Notes: a model not told the origin generated them from the sequence alone. A stretch of 37,499 nt of DNA from Candidatus Kuenenia stuttgartensis (GCA_943329845.2 CALQFM020000039.1:1-37499), one strand, 5' to 3'; shown: positions 23,674 through 32,677, counted from the stretch's first letter. Numbers and translations: made by a program.

Positions 23674-23857
23674 GCGGTCTGTCCTTTGCTGATACACCGC
23701 CATACCGCAGTGCAACAATAAAACACACATCGAGCCGGTTTGTTCCTGACAGGCGCGCGCGCGCCGCGCAGGGGACATGTCCCGGAACCACGACCCGCAG
23801 CCGCAACCAACCGTCCTGGCCGGCGTTCCCTTCGTGAACCGCACGATGGAGCACGCC
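23674..23857. promoter_or_regulatory. Divergent regulatory region with 12-bp palindrome
   Basis: This gap separates the divergent glycosyltransferase/mutase operon and the GST gene. It contains the perfect palindrome GGGACATGTCCC (23772-23783), a plausible operator, and a 12-nt alternating GCGC tract (23753-23764). AT-richer sequence near 23715-23730 may hold the minus-strand promoter, but I cannot fix a -35/-10 pair with confidence. Confidence 0.45.
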
Positions 23858-24445
23858 ATGATCCTTTACTATTCGCCCGGCGCCTGCAGCCTGGCCGACC
23901 ATATCGCCCTGCATGAAGCCGGGCTCCAGTTCGACCGGGTCAAGGTTGACCTGAAAGCCAAGCGCACCGAGGACGGCCGCGACTTCACCGGGATCAATCC
24001 CAAGGGCTACGTGCCGGCGCTCGACCTTGGCGGCGGCGCCATCCTCACCGAGAACATCGCCATCCTGAGCTGGGCCGCCGACCGGGACCCGTCGCTGGCG
24101 CCCGAGGGCAGGGATGGCCGCTACCGGCTGCTGGAGATGCTCGCCTTCATCTCCACCGAGGTGCACAAGTCGTTCAAGCCGCTGTTCACGCCGGGTTCCA
24201 GCGAGGACGAGAAGCAGGCGGCGAAGGACACCATCGGCAAGCGCCTCGGCTTCATCGCCGAGCGCATGGACGGCGACTACCTGTTCGGCGACCGCTTTAC
24301 GGTGGCCGATGCCTATCTGTTGGTGATGTTGACCTGGGCAAACAAGATGGACATCGCCGTGCCCGACCCGCTACCGGCGTTCTTCGACCGCATGAAGCAA
24401 CGCCCGGCGGTGCAGTTGGCGTTCAAGCACGAGGGACTGGGCTGA
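23858..24445 (+). CDS. Glutathione S-transferase (beta class-like)
   Basis: A 195-residue GST. The N-terminal thioredoxin-like half begins MILYYSPGACSLADHI; the Cys in SPGACS is the beta-class signature. The glutathione-binding block is GYVPALDLGGGAILTENIAIL. The C-terminal all-helical half contains YLFGDRFTVADAYLLVMLTW, the N-capping motif of GST helix 6. It conjugates or reduces electrophiles with glutathione. ATG at 23858 is chosen because GGAG lies 6 nt upstream; ATG at 23846 and earlier codons are in frame but less well placed. It is divergent from the polysaccharide operon. Physiological substrate unknown. Confidence 0.93.
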   Translation: MILYYSPGACSLADHIALHEAGLQFDRVKVDLKAKRTEDGRDFTGINPKGYVPALDLGGGAILTENIAILSWAADRDPSLAPEGRDGRYRLLEMLAFISTEVHKSFKPLFTPGSSEDEKQAAKDTIGKRLGFIAERMDGDYLFGDRFTVADAYLLVMLTWANKMDIAVPDPLPAFFDRMKQRPAVQLAFKHEGLG

Positions 24446-24528
24446 AAGCCCGTCCGGCCGGCCGTGCATCTCACCTCGTCAGGCGCTAGTCTGAGCACGA
24501 GACGCTCGCAGCGCTAGACGGGGGCAGA

Positions 24529-25881
24529 GTGACCGCGACAGCCGACAAACCCACACTGTGGTCCCGCGCCGGGGCGCTGGCGCGGCAGGCGCCGCCGGAG
24601 CGCAACCGCTACGTGGACTTCCTGCGCGCCTTTTCCATTCTCGCCGTGGTCGTCGGCCACTGGCTGGTGGCGGCTCCCTACATGGAAGGCGGCGCCGTCA
24701 AGGGCGGACACCTGCTGGGCATCGTGCCGTGGACACAGTGGCTGACCTGGGGCTTCCAGGTCATGCCGATCTTCTTCCTGGTCGGTGGCTTCTCCAACTA
24801 TGTCTCGTGGTCGGCCAACCGGCGGAGCGACGGCACCTATGCCGAATGGTTCACCGGGCGGCTGCAGCGGCTGGTCAATCCGGTGCTGCCACTGTTCCTG
24901 ATCTGGACGCTGTTCGCGCTGTTCGGCACCGCGGTCGGCGTCGACCGCGAGATCGTCCGGCTGGCGGCGCAGCTCGCGCTGATCCCGGTGTGGTTCCTGG
25001 CGGTCTATCTTATGGTCGCGGCCGTGGTGCCCGTCACCCATGCCGCGTGGAAGCGCCTGGGGCTCGCCTCGTTCTGGGCGCTGGCCGCCGGGGCCATTGC
25101 CGTCGACGTCGCGACGCTGGTGTTCCATGTGCCCTATGTGAACTTCCTCAACTTCGCCTTCGTCTGGCTGGCGGTTCACCAGCTCGGCTACGCCTGGAGC
25201 GAAGGCACGTTCGCGCGGCTGTCCCGCGCCTTGCTGTGGGGCATCGGCGGCCTCGCGGTGCTGACGGCGCTGGTCAAGTTCGGCCCTTATCCGGTCGCCA
25301 TGATCGGCGTGCCGGGCGAGAAGCTCAGCAATTCCATGCCGCCGACCCTCGCGTTGCTGTCGCTCGGTATCGCCCAGACCGGCTTCGCGCTGGCGCTGGA
25401 ACCGGCGGCGAGGCGGATGCTGGAAAACCTGCGGCTGTGGACCGGCGTGGTGCTGATCAACGGCATGATCATGACCATCTATCTGTGGCACCTGACCGCC
25501 TTCGTCGGGATCATGGTCGCGGCCTGGCTGCTGGGCGGCGCCGGCCTTCACGTGATGCCGGGGACCGGCGCGTGGTGGCTCGCCCGTCCCGTCTGGTTCG
25601 GGCTTTACATCGCGGCGCTGCTGCCGCTGATCCTGCTGTTCGCCCGCTTCGAGCGCCCGAGCACCCGTGTCGTCGCCCGGGAAAACACGCCCATCCCCCA
25701 CTGGCGACTGGTCGCCGGCCTGCTGCTGATCTCCGCCGGCCTCGCCGCCAGCGCCGCCTTCAGCATCGCCAGCCCGCTGGGCGTCACCGGGGTGAGGCTG
25801 TGGATCGTCGCGATGCCGTTCCTGGGCGCCGCGCTGGTGCGGTTTGGGCCGGTTTACAAACTGCGGCGGCGGATGGGGTAA
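24529..25881 (+). CDS. Acyltransferase family 3 membrane protein
   Basis: A 450-residue inner-membrane acyltransferase-3 protein with about ten transmembrane helices. The hallmark is RNRYVDFLRAFSILAVVVGH near the N-terminus, where Arg and the later His form the proposed catalytic pair. Further along come FFLVGGFSNY, GRLQRLVNPVLPLF and IYLWHLTAF, typical of the family. Members O-acylate extracytoplasmic sugars, lipids or antibiotics. Start GTG at 24529 follows GGGGGCAGA. The polysaccharide genes are nearby on the other strand, so a surface glycan is a reasonable acceptor, but that is inference. Confidence 0.88.
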   Translation: MTATADKPTLWSRAGALARQAPPERNRYVDFLRAFSILAVVVGHWLVAAPYMEGGAVKGGHLLGIVPWTQWLTWGFQVMPIFFLVGGFSNYVSWSANRRSDGTYAEWFTGRLQRLVNPVLPLFLIWTLFALFGTAVGVDREIVRLAAQLALIPVWFLAVYLMVAAVVPVTHAAWKRLGLASFWALAAGAIAVDVATLVFHVPYVNFLNFAFVWLAVHQLGYAWSEGTFARLSRALLWGIGGLAVLTALVKFGPYPVAMIGVPGEKLSNSMPPTLALLSLGIAQTGFALALEPAARRMLENLRLWTGVVLINGMIMTIYLWHLTAFVGIMVAAWLLGGAGLHVMPGTGAWWLARPVWFGLYIAALLPLILLFARFERPSTRVVARENTPIPHWRLVAGLLLISAGLAASAAFSIASPLGVTGVRLWIVAMPFLGAALVRFGPVYKLRRRMG

Positions 25882-25896
25882 TCTCTCGCCGGCTGA

Positions 25897-26280
25897 CTAC
25901 AAAAGCCAGTCCACCGGTACCTCCAGAGCCTTGGCAAGCTTCGCAATAGTCTCGGGTGTTCCTGCGCGGCGGCCGTTCTCGAGATCGGATAGGTAGCCCT
26001 GACCGATCCCTGTCTTGAAACTCAATTGCAGCTGGGTCTCGCCGCGCCAGACGCGAACGGCCTTCAACCGACTCTCGCCATGAAGGAGCGAGGCGCTGAC
26101 TTCTGGGGGCAGCACGACGCCGCCTGCGACCAACTCGGCCTTTCGTGCATCATAGATCGCGATGTCGTCGGCATCTTCGCCGTCGCGTTCGGCACGCTCC
26201 AGCAGTGCTTCGTATTCGGCGCGCGGCAGCACCACCAGCTCCTCGCCGCCGGGCGTCCGGATAATTTGCGGTGCGCTCAT
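25897..26280 (-). CDS. Antitoxin with C-terminal XRE-type helix-turn-helix
   Basis: A 127-residue protein. Residues about 80-127 are a helix-turn-helix: ETQLQLSFKTGIGQGYLSDL, ENGRRAGTPETIAKLAKALE and a final VPVDWLL. The first 50 residues (GGEELVVLPRAEYEALLERA) resemble the short helical N-terminus of Phd-like or HigA-type antitoxins. The gene starts 4 nt after the stop of the upstream RelE-like toxin, with AGAGGAA before its ATG. Toxin-first order fits HigBA-type modules. It should neutralise the toxin and repress the operon by binding the dyads at 26539-26584. Pairing is inferred from adjacency and family knowledge. Confidence 0.88.
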   Translation of the reverse strand: MSAPQIIRTPGGEELVVLPRAEYEALLERAERDGEDADDIAIYDARKAELVAGGVVLPPEVSASLLHGESRLKAVRVWRGETQLQLSFKTGIGQGYLSDLENGRRAGTPETIAKLAKALEVPVDWLL

Positions 26281-26284
26281 GGGT

Positions 26285-26536
26285 TCAGTTCCTCTTGTAC
26301 GTCGTCGTATCCCGGCGCCCGATATAGATCGCCAGGATCGTCGCTGCGTCCTCGTCGAAGATCACCCGGTAGTTGCCGATCCGGAGGCGAAAACCGTCAC
26401 GGCCCTGCAAGGCCTTCACATCGCCTTGGCCGGTCATGGCGTAGCGATGAAGACCGGCTTCCACCTGCTCGCGAGCGTCTCGCGGAAGGGTATCGAGGTC
26501 TTTCGCGGCGCTCAGCGTGAGGATGATCGTCTTCAC
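26285..26536 (-). CDS. RelE/ParE-superfamily toxin (HigB-like)
   Basis: An 83-residue toxin of the RelE/ParE fold. Typical blocks are LTLSAAKDLDTLPRDAREQV (helix pair), GLHRYAMTGQGDVKALQGRD and FRLRIGNYRVIFDEDAATIL, then IYIGRRDTTTYKRN, where the Arg-rich strand and final Arg/Lys are the RelE-type RNA contacts. I chose GTG at 26536 because it gives the family's usual length; the frame runs upstream into the tRNA and cannot be coding there. No ribosome binding site precedes GTG. A -10-like GATAAT only 7 nt upstream suggests a leaderless transcript. The antitoxin follows after 4 nt. mRNA interferase activity is family knowledge; ParE-type gyrase targeting cannot be excluded. Confidence 0.85.
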   Translation of the reverse strand: MKTIILTLSAAKDLDTLPRDAREQVEAGLHRYAMTGQGDVKALQGRDGFRLRIGNYRVIFDEDAATILAIYIGRRDTTTYKRN

Positions 26537-26538
26537 GA

Positions 26539-26584
26539 GCGATATTATCGCCCAGATCGCGGCGGCGATCAAGCGATATATCGC
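26539..26584. promoter_or_regulatory. Operator array of three dyads with GCGAT half-sites
   Basis: Three tandem inverted repeats lie directly upstream of the toxin GTG: GCGATA-T-TATCGC (26539-26551), GATCGC-GGCG-GCGATC (26555-26570) and GCGATATATCGC (26573-26584). All six arms contain GCGAT or its complement ATCGC. The first covers the -10 element, the second the spacer, and the third abuts the -35. This is where a HigA-type antitoxin would bind to autoregulate. Confidence 0.7.
26544..26572 (-). promoter_or_regulatory. Promoter of the toxin-antitoxin operon (leaderless)
   Basis: On the minus strand a -35-like TTGATC (26572-26567) and a -10-like GATAAT (26549-26544) are separated by exactly 17 nt. 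Transcription would start at about 26537-26536, i.e. at the GTG itself. This matches the missing ribosome binding site of the toxin gene. Confidence 0.6.
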
Positions 26585-26613
26585 GGTAAATCCAGTGGGC
26601 TCGTGAATTGGAT

Positions 26614-26690
<77 letters not shown>

Positions 26691-26703
26691 GTCGTGGCGG
26701 CGG

Positions 26704-26732
26704 AGAATAGGGAAACCGCTGCCTAGTGTAAA
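26704..26732 (-). promoter_or_regulatory. Promoter of tRNA-Arg(CCG)
   Basis: A -35-like TTTACA (26732-26727) and a -10-like TATTCT (26709-26704) are spaced by 17 nt. The predicted start at about 26698 lies 8 nt before the tRNA. The element fits between the argB stop (26735) and the tRNA, so the tRNA is probably transcribed on its own as well as by read-through. Confidence 0.55.
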
Positions 26733-26734
26733 CC

Positions 26735-27637
26735 TTAACTCTTGCCGATCAGCGTGCCCGCGCCCACCGCGGTGAACAGCTCGAGCAGCACCGCGTGCGA
26801 GACCCTTCCGTCGAGGATGACGGCGGCGTCGACGCCGCCCTTCACCGCGTTCATGCAGGTTTCGACCTTGGGGATCATGCCGCCGGAGACGGTGCCGTCC
26901 TCGATCAGCGTCTCGACGTCCTCGGGCGACAGGTTGGTCAGCAGCCCGCCTTCCTTGTTCAGCACGCCCTTCACGTCGGTCAGCATCAGCAGGCGGCGGG
27001 CGCCCACGGCGGCGGCGACGGCGCCGGCGAAGGTGTCGGCATTGATGTTGTAGGTCTCGCCGTCGTCGCCATAGCCGATCGGCGCGATCACCGGGATCAG
27101 GTCCGAGCGGGCCAGCACGTCGAGCACGTGCGGGTTGACCGATTCCGGCTCGCCGACGAAGCCCATGTCGAGTTCGCGCTCGATGTTGCTGTCCGGGTCG
27201 CGCTGTTTCATCACCACCTTGCGGCCGCGCACCATGTCGCAGTCGCGGCCCGACAGGCCCACGGCGCCGCCGCCGGCCCGGTTGATCGCCGCGACGATCT
27301 CCTTGTTGATGCGGCCCGACAGCACCATCTCGACGATTTCCATGGTCGCCGCGTCGGTCACCCGCAGGCCATTGACGAACTCGCTCTCGATGCGCAGGCG
27401 GCTCATCATCTCCTTGATCTGCGGGCCGCCGCCGTGGACGACCACGGGATTGATGCCGACCTGCTTCATCAGCACGATGTCGCGGGCGAACTCGTCGGAC
27501 AGGGTCCGGTCGCCCATGGCGTGGCCGCCATATTTGATCACGATGGTCGCCCCGGCGTATTTGCGCATGAACGGCAGCGCTTCCGACAGGGTGGTGGCGG
27601 TGAGCAGTTCGCTGTATCCGGCGGGCATCTCGGCCAT
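26735..27637 (-). CDS. argB: Acetylglutamate kinase
   Basis: A 300-residue amino-acid kinase that phosphorylates N-acetyl-L-glutamate, the second step of arginine synthesis, in the cytoplasm. Motifs: [12 protein letters not shown] (phosphate-binding Lys/Gly-rich loop), [13 protein letters not shown] for substrate and [13 protein letters not shown], and [19 protein letters not shown], the nucleotide-binding end. The N-terminal helix preceding [15 protein letters not shown] suggests the hexameric, arginine-inhibited type. ATG at 27637 is preceded by GGGAGAAAG. It is the last gene of the rpmH-to-argB run, an arrangement common in Alphaproteobacteria, and lies 84 nt after engB. Confidence 0.97.
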   Translation of the reverse strand: MAEMPAGYSELLTATTLSEALPFMRKYAGATIVIKYGGHAMGDRTLSDEFARDIVLMKQVGINPVVVHGGGPQIKEMMSRLRIESEFVNGLRVTDAATMEIVEMVLSGRINKEIVAAINRAGGGAVGLSGRDCDMVRGRKVVMKQRDPDSNIERELDMGFVGEPESVNPHVLDVLARSDLIPVIAPIGYGDDGETYNINADTFAGAVAAAVGARRLLMLTDVKGVLNKEGGLLTNLSPEDVETLIEDGTVSGGMIPKVETCMNAVKGGVDAAVILDGRVSHAVLLELFTAVGAGTLIGKS

Positions 27638-27721
27638 GGGTTCTTTCTCCCGATTCCGGCGCGGTTTATAGCGGATGGATGTGACGGGTACCAGCGTGCC
27701 GGCGAATGCCGCGCGGGCGAA

Positions 27722-28386
<665 letters not shown>

Positions 28387-28390
<4 letters not shown>

Positions 28391-30150
28391 TTGCTTTCTT
28401 CGAACGCGCCGTGCCGCTTCATGATCAGCCATTGCTGGGCGATGGTCAGCAGGTTGTTCCACGTCCAGTAGATCACCAGACCCACCGGGAAGCTGGCGAA
28501 CAGGAAAATGAAGATCAGCGGCAGGAACTGGAACACCTTGGCCTGGATCGGGTCCGGCGGCGGCGGGTTCAGCCGCTGCTGCACATACATGGTCACGCCC
28601 ATGATCGCGGTCCACAGGCCGATGGCCATGAACGCCGGCGGCTGCCACGGGATCAGGCCGAACAGGTTGGTGATCAGCAGCGGGTCATGGCCCGACAGAT
28701 CGTGCACCCAGCCGTAGAACGGCGCGTGGCGCATCTCGATCGACACCATCAGCACCTGGTAGAGCGCGATGAACACGGGGATCTGCACCAGGATCGGCAG
28801 GCAGCCGGCGACCGGATTGACCTTCTCGGTCTGGTACAGCTTCATTACCTCCTCGCGCTGCTTCACCGGGTCGTCCTTGAAGCGCTCGCGCAGGGCGGTC
28901 ATCTTGGGCGCCAGCTTGCGCATCTTGCCCATGGCGATGTAGGACTTGTTGGCGAGCTGGAAGAACGCCAGCTTGATGATCACGGTGATCGCCAGGATAG
29001 CCAGGCCGAAATTGCCGACCCAGCCCTTCAGCAGCTCCAGCAGCCAGAACACCGGACGGGCGAGGAAGTAGAACCAGCCCCAGTCGATGGCCCGGTCGAA
29101 CATCACGATGCCGAAGCTTTTCTCGTAGGCGTCGATCAGCTTGGTTTCCTTGGCGCCGGCGAACAAATGGCCGGTCGTCGCCACCGCGCCGCCCGCGGGC
29201 ACCACGGTCTGGGCGCCGGTGTGGACCGAGCGGAAGACGTCGCGCCCGTTCACGTTGCGGTATTCGAACCAGCCGTTGAAGGGTTGCTTCTGGTCGGGAA
29301 TGTAGGCCACCAGCCAGTACTTGTCGGTGATGCCCAGCCAGCCGCCGGTGCTCGCCTTGGCGATCGCCTGCCGGTCGTTCTTGAGCTTGCCTTCGTCGGT
29401 GTCTTCCTTCTGGTCCTTGTAGCTTTCGTGCGCGAGCGTCTCGTTGAACACGCCGACGAAGCCTTCATGGACGATGGCCGACTTCACGGCTTCGGGGATG
29501 CCGATCCGGTTGACGGCGCCGTAGGGCTGCAGCGACACCGGCGCGCCGCCCTGGTTCTCGACCTTGTCGGCGACAGTGATCATGTAGTTGTCGTCGATCG
29601 AATAGGTGCGGCTGAACACTTGGCCCTGGCCGTTGTCCCAGGTCAGGGTGACCGGCTTGCCGGGCGACAGCAGCTCGCCGTCGGCCTGCCAGACGGTCGT
29701 CGCGCCGGGCACCGGCACGGTACCGCCCTGCACGTTCTGCCAGCCGAAATCGGCGTAATAGGGCACGGCGGTGCTGGCGGGCGACAGCAGCACCACGTCG
29801 GGTGAGTCCTTGTCGAGCGTCTGGCGGTAGCCCACCAGCGTCAGATCGTCGAGTCTGCCACCTTCCAGGCGAATCGAGCCGTTGAGCCGCGGCGCCTTGA
29901 TGGCGACCCGGCCGCCCCGGCCCAGCACCGCTGCCCGGTCCTCGGGCGCGGCCGGCGGCGCGGCGGCCAGGTCGGGACTGCCGACAGCGGCGGGCGTGGT
30001 CTTCGAACCGGCGCCGGTGGCCACGGTCTGCTCGGTGCGGGCAGCGGGCCGCGGCGCCACGAACTTGGAGACGAACAGTTGATAGCCGATCATCATCGCC
30101 AGGACGATGACGACGGCCAGCACGAGGTTCCTGGTGTCTTCGGACTGCAT
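28387..30150 (-). CDS. yidC: Membrane protein insertase YidC/Oxa1
   Basis: A 587-residue Gram-negative type YidC, which inserts and folds inner-membrane proteins alone or with SecYEG. It has an N-terminal membrane segment ([19 protein letters not shown], residues 9-27), then a Pro/Ala-rich linker and a large periplasmic beta-domain (about 60-350). The conserved Oxa1 core follows, with [57 protein letters not shown] and the final [19 protein letters not shown]. The cytoplasmic C-tail is short. Its ATG overlaps the yidD stop by 1 nt (TGATG) and its stop overlaps engB, placing it in a tightly coupled run. Confidence 0.97.
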
Positions 30151-30449
30151 CAGCTCGGCTGGCTCCCGGTTGGCGCGTGATGGCGGGGACAGTCGTCCCC
30201 GGCGCGCGGCGAATGGTCGTGACGGGCTGCGGGGACGGGGTCGTGGCCGTGGCCGCCCCAGGGGTGGCAGCGGCCCAGGCGGCGAAGGGCGAGCCAGGAG
30301 CCGCGGAATGGCCCGTGCAGCGCCAGCGCCTCCAGCGCGTATTCCGAGCAGGTCGGCGTATAGCGGCAGCTCGGCGGCAGCAGGGGCGAGATGAAGTAAC
30401 GGTAGAACTTCACCGGCAGGGCCAACAGGGAACTTAAGGCCGTTCTCAT
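30150..30449 (-). CDS. yidD: Membrane protein insertion efficiency factor YidD, His-rich tail
   Basis: A 99-residue YidD protein that assists YidC-dependent insertion at the membrane. The conserved part is [40 protein letters not shown] and [19 protein letters not shown], with conserved Cys28, Cys34 and Cys61. After about residue 72 it extends 27 residues with several His and Asp, giving seven histidines between 62 and 91. The ATG overlaps the rnpA stop (ATGA, 30446-30449) and the stop overlaps the yidC start (TGATG). The tail could bind metal, but that is speculative. Confidence 0.94.
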   Translation of the reverse strand: MRTALSSLLALPVKFYRYFISPLLPPSCRYTPTCSEYALEALALHGPFRGSWLALRRLGRCHPWGGHGHDPVPAARHDHSPRAGDDCPRHHAPTGSQPS

Positions 30450-30829
30450 CGTGCGGTCTCGTCGATCCGGATGCGGCTCAGGGCGGTTTCGAGGTCGTGG
30501 ACAAGCTGGGACCACGGACGGGAGAGCGTTGTATGCCTGCCAATCAGCACATAATCAATAGCCGGGCGCGCGTGGGCGGGCATGACCAGCCGCGCGGCCT
30601 CGCGCAGGCGGCGGCGGGCGCGGTTGCGCTCGACCGAGCCGCCGACCTTGCGGCTGACGGTGAAGCCGACGCGGGCGGCGGGAGAAGCCGGCGCGGCGGC
30701 GGCGGGGCGGGGCGCGGCCTGCAGGACCAGGCCGGGCGTGGCCCATTTGGCGCCGCGCGCCACGCGCAGGAAATCGCCCCGCCGCTTCAAGCGGTCCAGC
30801 GGGACGATATCCGTATCGGTGTCAACCAT
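30446..30829 (-). CDS. rnpA: Ribonuclease P protein component
   Basis: A 127-residue C5 protein that helps the RNase P RNA mature the 5' ends of tRNAs. Conserved blocks are [12 protein letters not shown] near residues 12-23, [20 protein letters not shown] and [11 protein letters not shown], the RNR motif that contacts RNA, and [21 protein letters not shown] Pro/Ala-rich insertion sits between the first two blocks. It follows rpmH after 41 nt and overlaps yidD by 4 nt. No clear ribosome binding site precedes the ATG at 30829 (the upstream bases are pyrimidine-rich), so the start is slightly uncertain. Confidence 0.95.
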   Translation of the reverse strand: MVDTDTDIVPLDRLKRRGDFLRVARGAKWATPGLVLQAAPRPAAAAPASPAARVGFTVSRKVGGSVERNRARRRLREAARLVMPAHARPAIDYVLIGRHTTLSRPWSQLVHDLETALSRIRIDETAR

Positions 30830-30870
30830 TGGGAAGGGCCAGCGGGGCCGCCGGCCTGCAATATCGCCGA

Positions 30871-31005
30871 TCAGGCGCTGAGGCGCTTGCGTCCACGGGC
30901 GCGGCGCGCCTTCAGGACCAGGCGGCCGCCAACGGTGGCCATGCGGGCGCGGAAGCCGTGCCGGCGGGCGCGGACCAGCTTCGAGGGTTGGTAAGTGCGT
31001 TTCAT
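30871..31005 (-). CDS. rpmH: 50S ribosomal protein L34
   Basis: A 44-residue, very basic protein of the large ribosomal subunit. It reads [20 protein letters not shown] followed by [20 protein letters not shown] and RLSA, the near-invariant L34 pattern. CGGAG lies 6 nt before the ATG. It is the first gene of the rpmH-rnpA-yidD-yidC-engB-argB run and has its own promoter at 31061-31089. Confidence 0.98.
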   Translation of the reverse strand: MKRTYQPSKLVRARRHGFRARMATVGGRLVLKARRARGRKRLSA

Positions 31006-31060
31006 GTCAACTCCGTGTTCGTCCGCTGCCGGATTCGAAGGTCGCTCTACAAGGGGCCGC

Positions 31061-31089
31061 TGTATAAGGGTTGCCCCCGGTCAAGTCAA
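31061..31089 (-). promoter_or_regulatory. Promoter of rpmH operon
   Basis: On the minus strand TTGACT (31089-31084) and TATACA (31066-31061) are separated by 17 nt, close to the sigma-70 type consensus. Transcription would start at about 31055, giving a leader of about 50 nt before the rpmH ATG at 31005. A second TTGAC overlaps, four bases further on. Confidence 0.7.
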
Positions 31090-31129
31090 TTGCCCCGCGC
31101 CGGCGGGATTGCCCTCCCGTATCATCAGC

Positions 31130-31158
31130 AAAAAAAACCGCGCCACACGGCGTTGGCG
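31130..31158 (-). terminator. Terminator-like hairpin with T8 tract, minus strand
   Basis: On the minus strand a hairpin CGCCA/TGGCG (31158-31154 with 31145-31141, 8-nt loop) is followed after three bases by eight consecutive Ts (31137-31130). An alternative 6-bp stem CGGCGT/ACGCCG spans 31148-31171. No minus-strand gene lies between here and 33397, so what it would terminate is unclear. Confidence 0.4.
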
Positions 31159-31282
31159 GCCGGTGACGCCGGCAAGTGTTTCAAATTCGCAACAAAATCT
31201 CGATACGGAACTGTAATTGCACCGCAGGCGCCGGATCCTGTTATCATATGAGGGATTTAACGGGTGCGATCCGGGAGACCGC

Positions 31283-32677
31283 ATGCTCAGTAGCCTGTCG
31301 GCGCGGCTGTTGGTGCTGACCATCCTGTTCGTGACGCTGGTGGACACGGTGATCGTCGTATCATCCGTCGCCGACTTTCGCCGCGCCTGGCTGGACGAAC
31401 GGCTGTGGGACGCGCAGATCGCCAGCCTGGCGGTCGCGACTCCGGTGGCGGGGCACGCGGCTGGCGTGCAGGACGAGGTTCTCGCCGCCGCCATGATCGA
31501 AAGCGTCACCTTCCAGCGGGCCGACGGGCGGACACTGGCGCTCGGCCCGGCGCATGAGGGGCCGCTTGGCGCCTATTACGACCTTCGCGCCTCGTCCCGG
31601 TTCGATCTCGTCGAGGACAGCCTGGGCACACTGCTCAGCGGGAGCAAGGGCATGGTCCGCGTTACCGGCGCGGCCAGGAACGGGCCGGGATACGTTTCGG
31701 TCGTCGTCGACGAGGCGCCGCTGCGCGCCGCGCTCGTCGCCCATGCGCGTCATCTGGTACTGGTGTCGCTGCTGCTGTCACTTTCCATCGCCGCGCTGGT
31801 GTATTTCACCCTGCTGCGGGTGCTCGTCCGGCCACTGCAGGGCCTCCCCAGGCATGTGGTGGAGTTCAGCGCCGCGCCAGAGGACGCCGGGCGGGTGATT
31901 CCCGAATCGAAACGCCAGGACGAGATCGGCACGCTCCAGCGCAGCCTGCGCGCCATGGAGGAGCAGATCCGTCATGCGCTGGCGCAGAGGCATGGGCTGG
32001 CGCTGCTGGGCGAAGCCGTGGCCAAGGTGAACCATGACCTGCGCAACATCCTGGCGACGGCCCGGCTGGTGTCCAACCGGCTGACGGAGAACAACGACCC
32101 GGCGGTCCGCAGCATCTCGGTGACGCTGATGCGGTCCATCGACCGGGCCATCGAGCTGTGTTCGGACACGCTGAAGTTCGGCCGTCCCCAGGAACTGCGC
32201 CCCAGGGTGATCCGCTTCGCGTTGCGGCCGCTGGCCGAAGAGGTGGGGCGGTCGGTCGGGCTCGCCGTGGAATCCAACCCCATGTTCCTCAACCAGGTGA
32301 GCCCGCACATGGAAATCGAAGGCGATCCCGAACATCTGTTCCGCGCGCTGCAGAACCTGATGCGCAATTCGGTCGAGGCGATCGGCGACGGCTTCGGCGA
32401 GATCGCCGTCCGTTGCTACGACACCGGCGACCAGTCGGTCATCGAGATTTCCGACACCGGCCCGGGCATGCCCGATCATGCCCGGGAGAACCTGTTCAAG
32501 CCGTTCAAGGCCACCACCCATGCCCACGGCGCCGGACTTGGTCTGGTCAACGTCCAGGAGATCGCCCACGCCCATGGCGGCGAGATCCAGCTGGTCAAGT
32601 CCGATGGCGGGGGCACCACGTTCCGGCTCCACCTGCCGCTCAGTCGGGACCTTGCGCTGCGCTCCGCCGCGGGCTGA
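31283..32677 (+). CDS. Orphan sensor histidine kinase
   Basis: A 464-residue membrane sensor kinase. A first membrane segment (residues 9-29) and a second (about 157-178) enclose an extracytoplasmic domain of about 125 residues. A HAMP-like linker follows, starting LLRVLVRPLQGLPRHV. The dimerisation H-box is VAKVNHDLRNILATARLV, with the phospho-accepting His251. The ATP-binding domain shows NLMRNSVEA (N box), ISDTGPGMP (G1) and HGAGLGLVNVQEIAHAHGG (G2). No response regulator is adjacent, so its partner lies elsewhere. ATG at 31283 is preceded by GGGAGA. The sensed signal is unknown. It is divergent from rpmH and followed by the ParA-like gene after 82 nt. Confidence 0.9.
   Translation: MLSSLSARLLVLTILFVTLVDTVIVVSSVADFRRAWLDERLWDAQIASLAVATPVAGHAAGVQDEVLAAAMIESVTFQRADGRTLALGPAHEGPLGAYYDLRASSRFDLVEDSLGTLLSGSKGMVRVTGAARNGPGYVSVVVDEAPLRAALVAHARHLVLVSLLLSLSIAALVYFTLLRVLVRPLQGLPRHVVEFSAAPEDAGRVIPESKRQDEIGTLQRSLRAMEEQIRHALAQRHGLALLGEAVAKVNHDLRNILATARLVSNRLTENNDPAVRSISVTLMRSIDRAIELCSDTLKFGRPQELRPRVIRFALRPLAEEVGRSVGLAVESNPMFLNQVSPHMEIEGDPEHLFRALQNLMRNSVEAIGDGFGEIAVRCYDTGDQSVIEISDTGPGMPDHARENLFKPFKATTHAHGAGLGLVNVQEIAHAHGGEIQLVKSDGGGTTFRLHLPLSRDLALRSAAG

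Noticed and set aside
22210-23721. 503-codon plus-strand frame opposite the GT/Glf fusion
   Set aside because: Antisense to confidently assigned glycosyltransferase and FAD-binding motifs; no domain of its own.
23753-23764. CRISPR or satellite repeat at the GC-alternating tract
   Set aside because: It is only 12 nt, with no spaced repeats on either side; no CRISPR-like array occurs anywhere in the window.
31006-31282. Chromosome origin next to rpmH
   Set aside because: rpmH is often near oriC in other phyla, but there is no dnaA gene and no cluster of DnaA boxes here; the gap instead holds a promoter and a hairpin.
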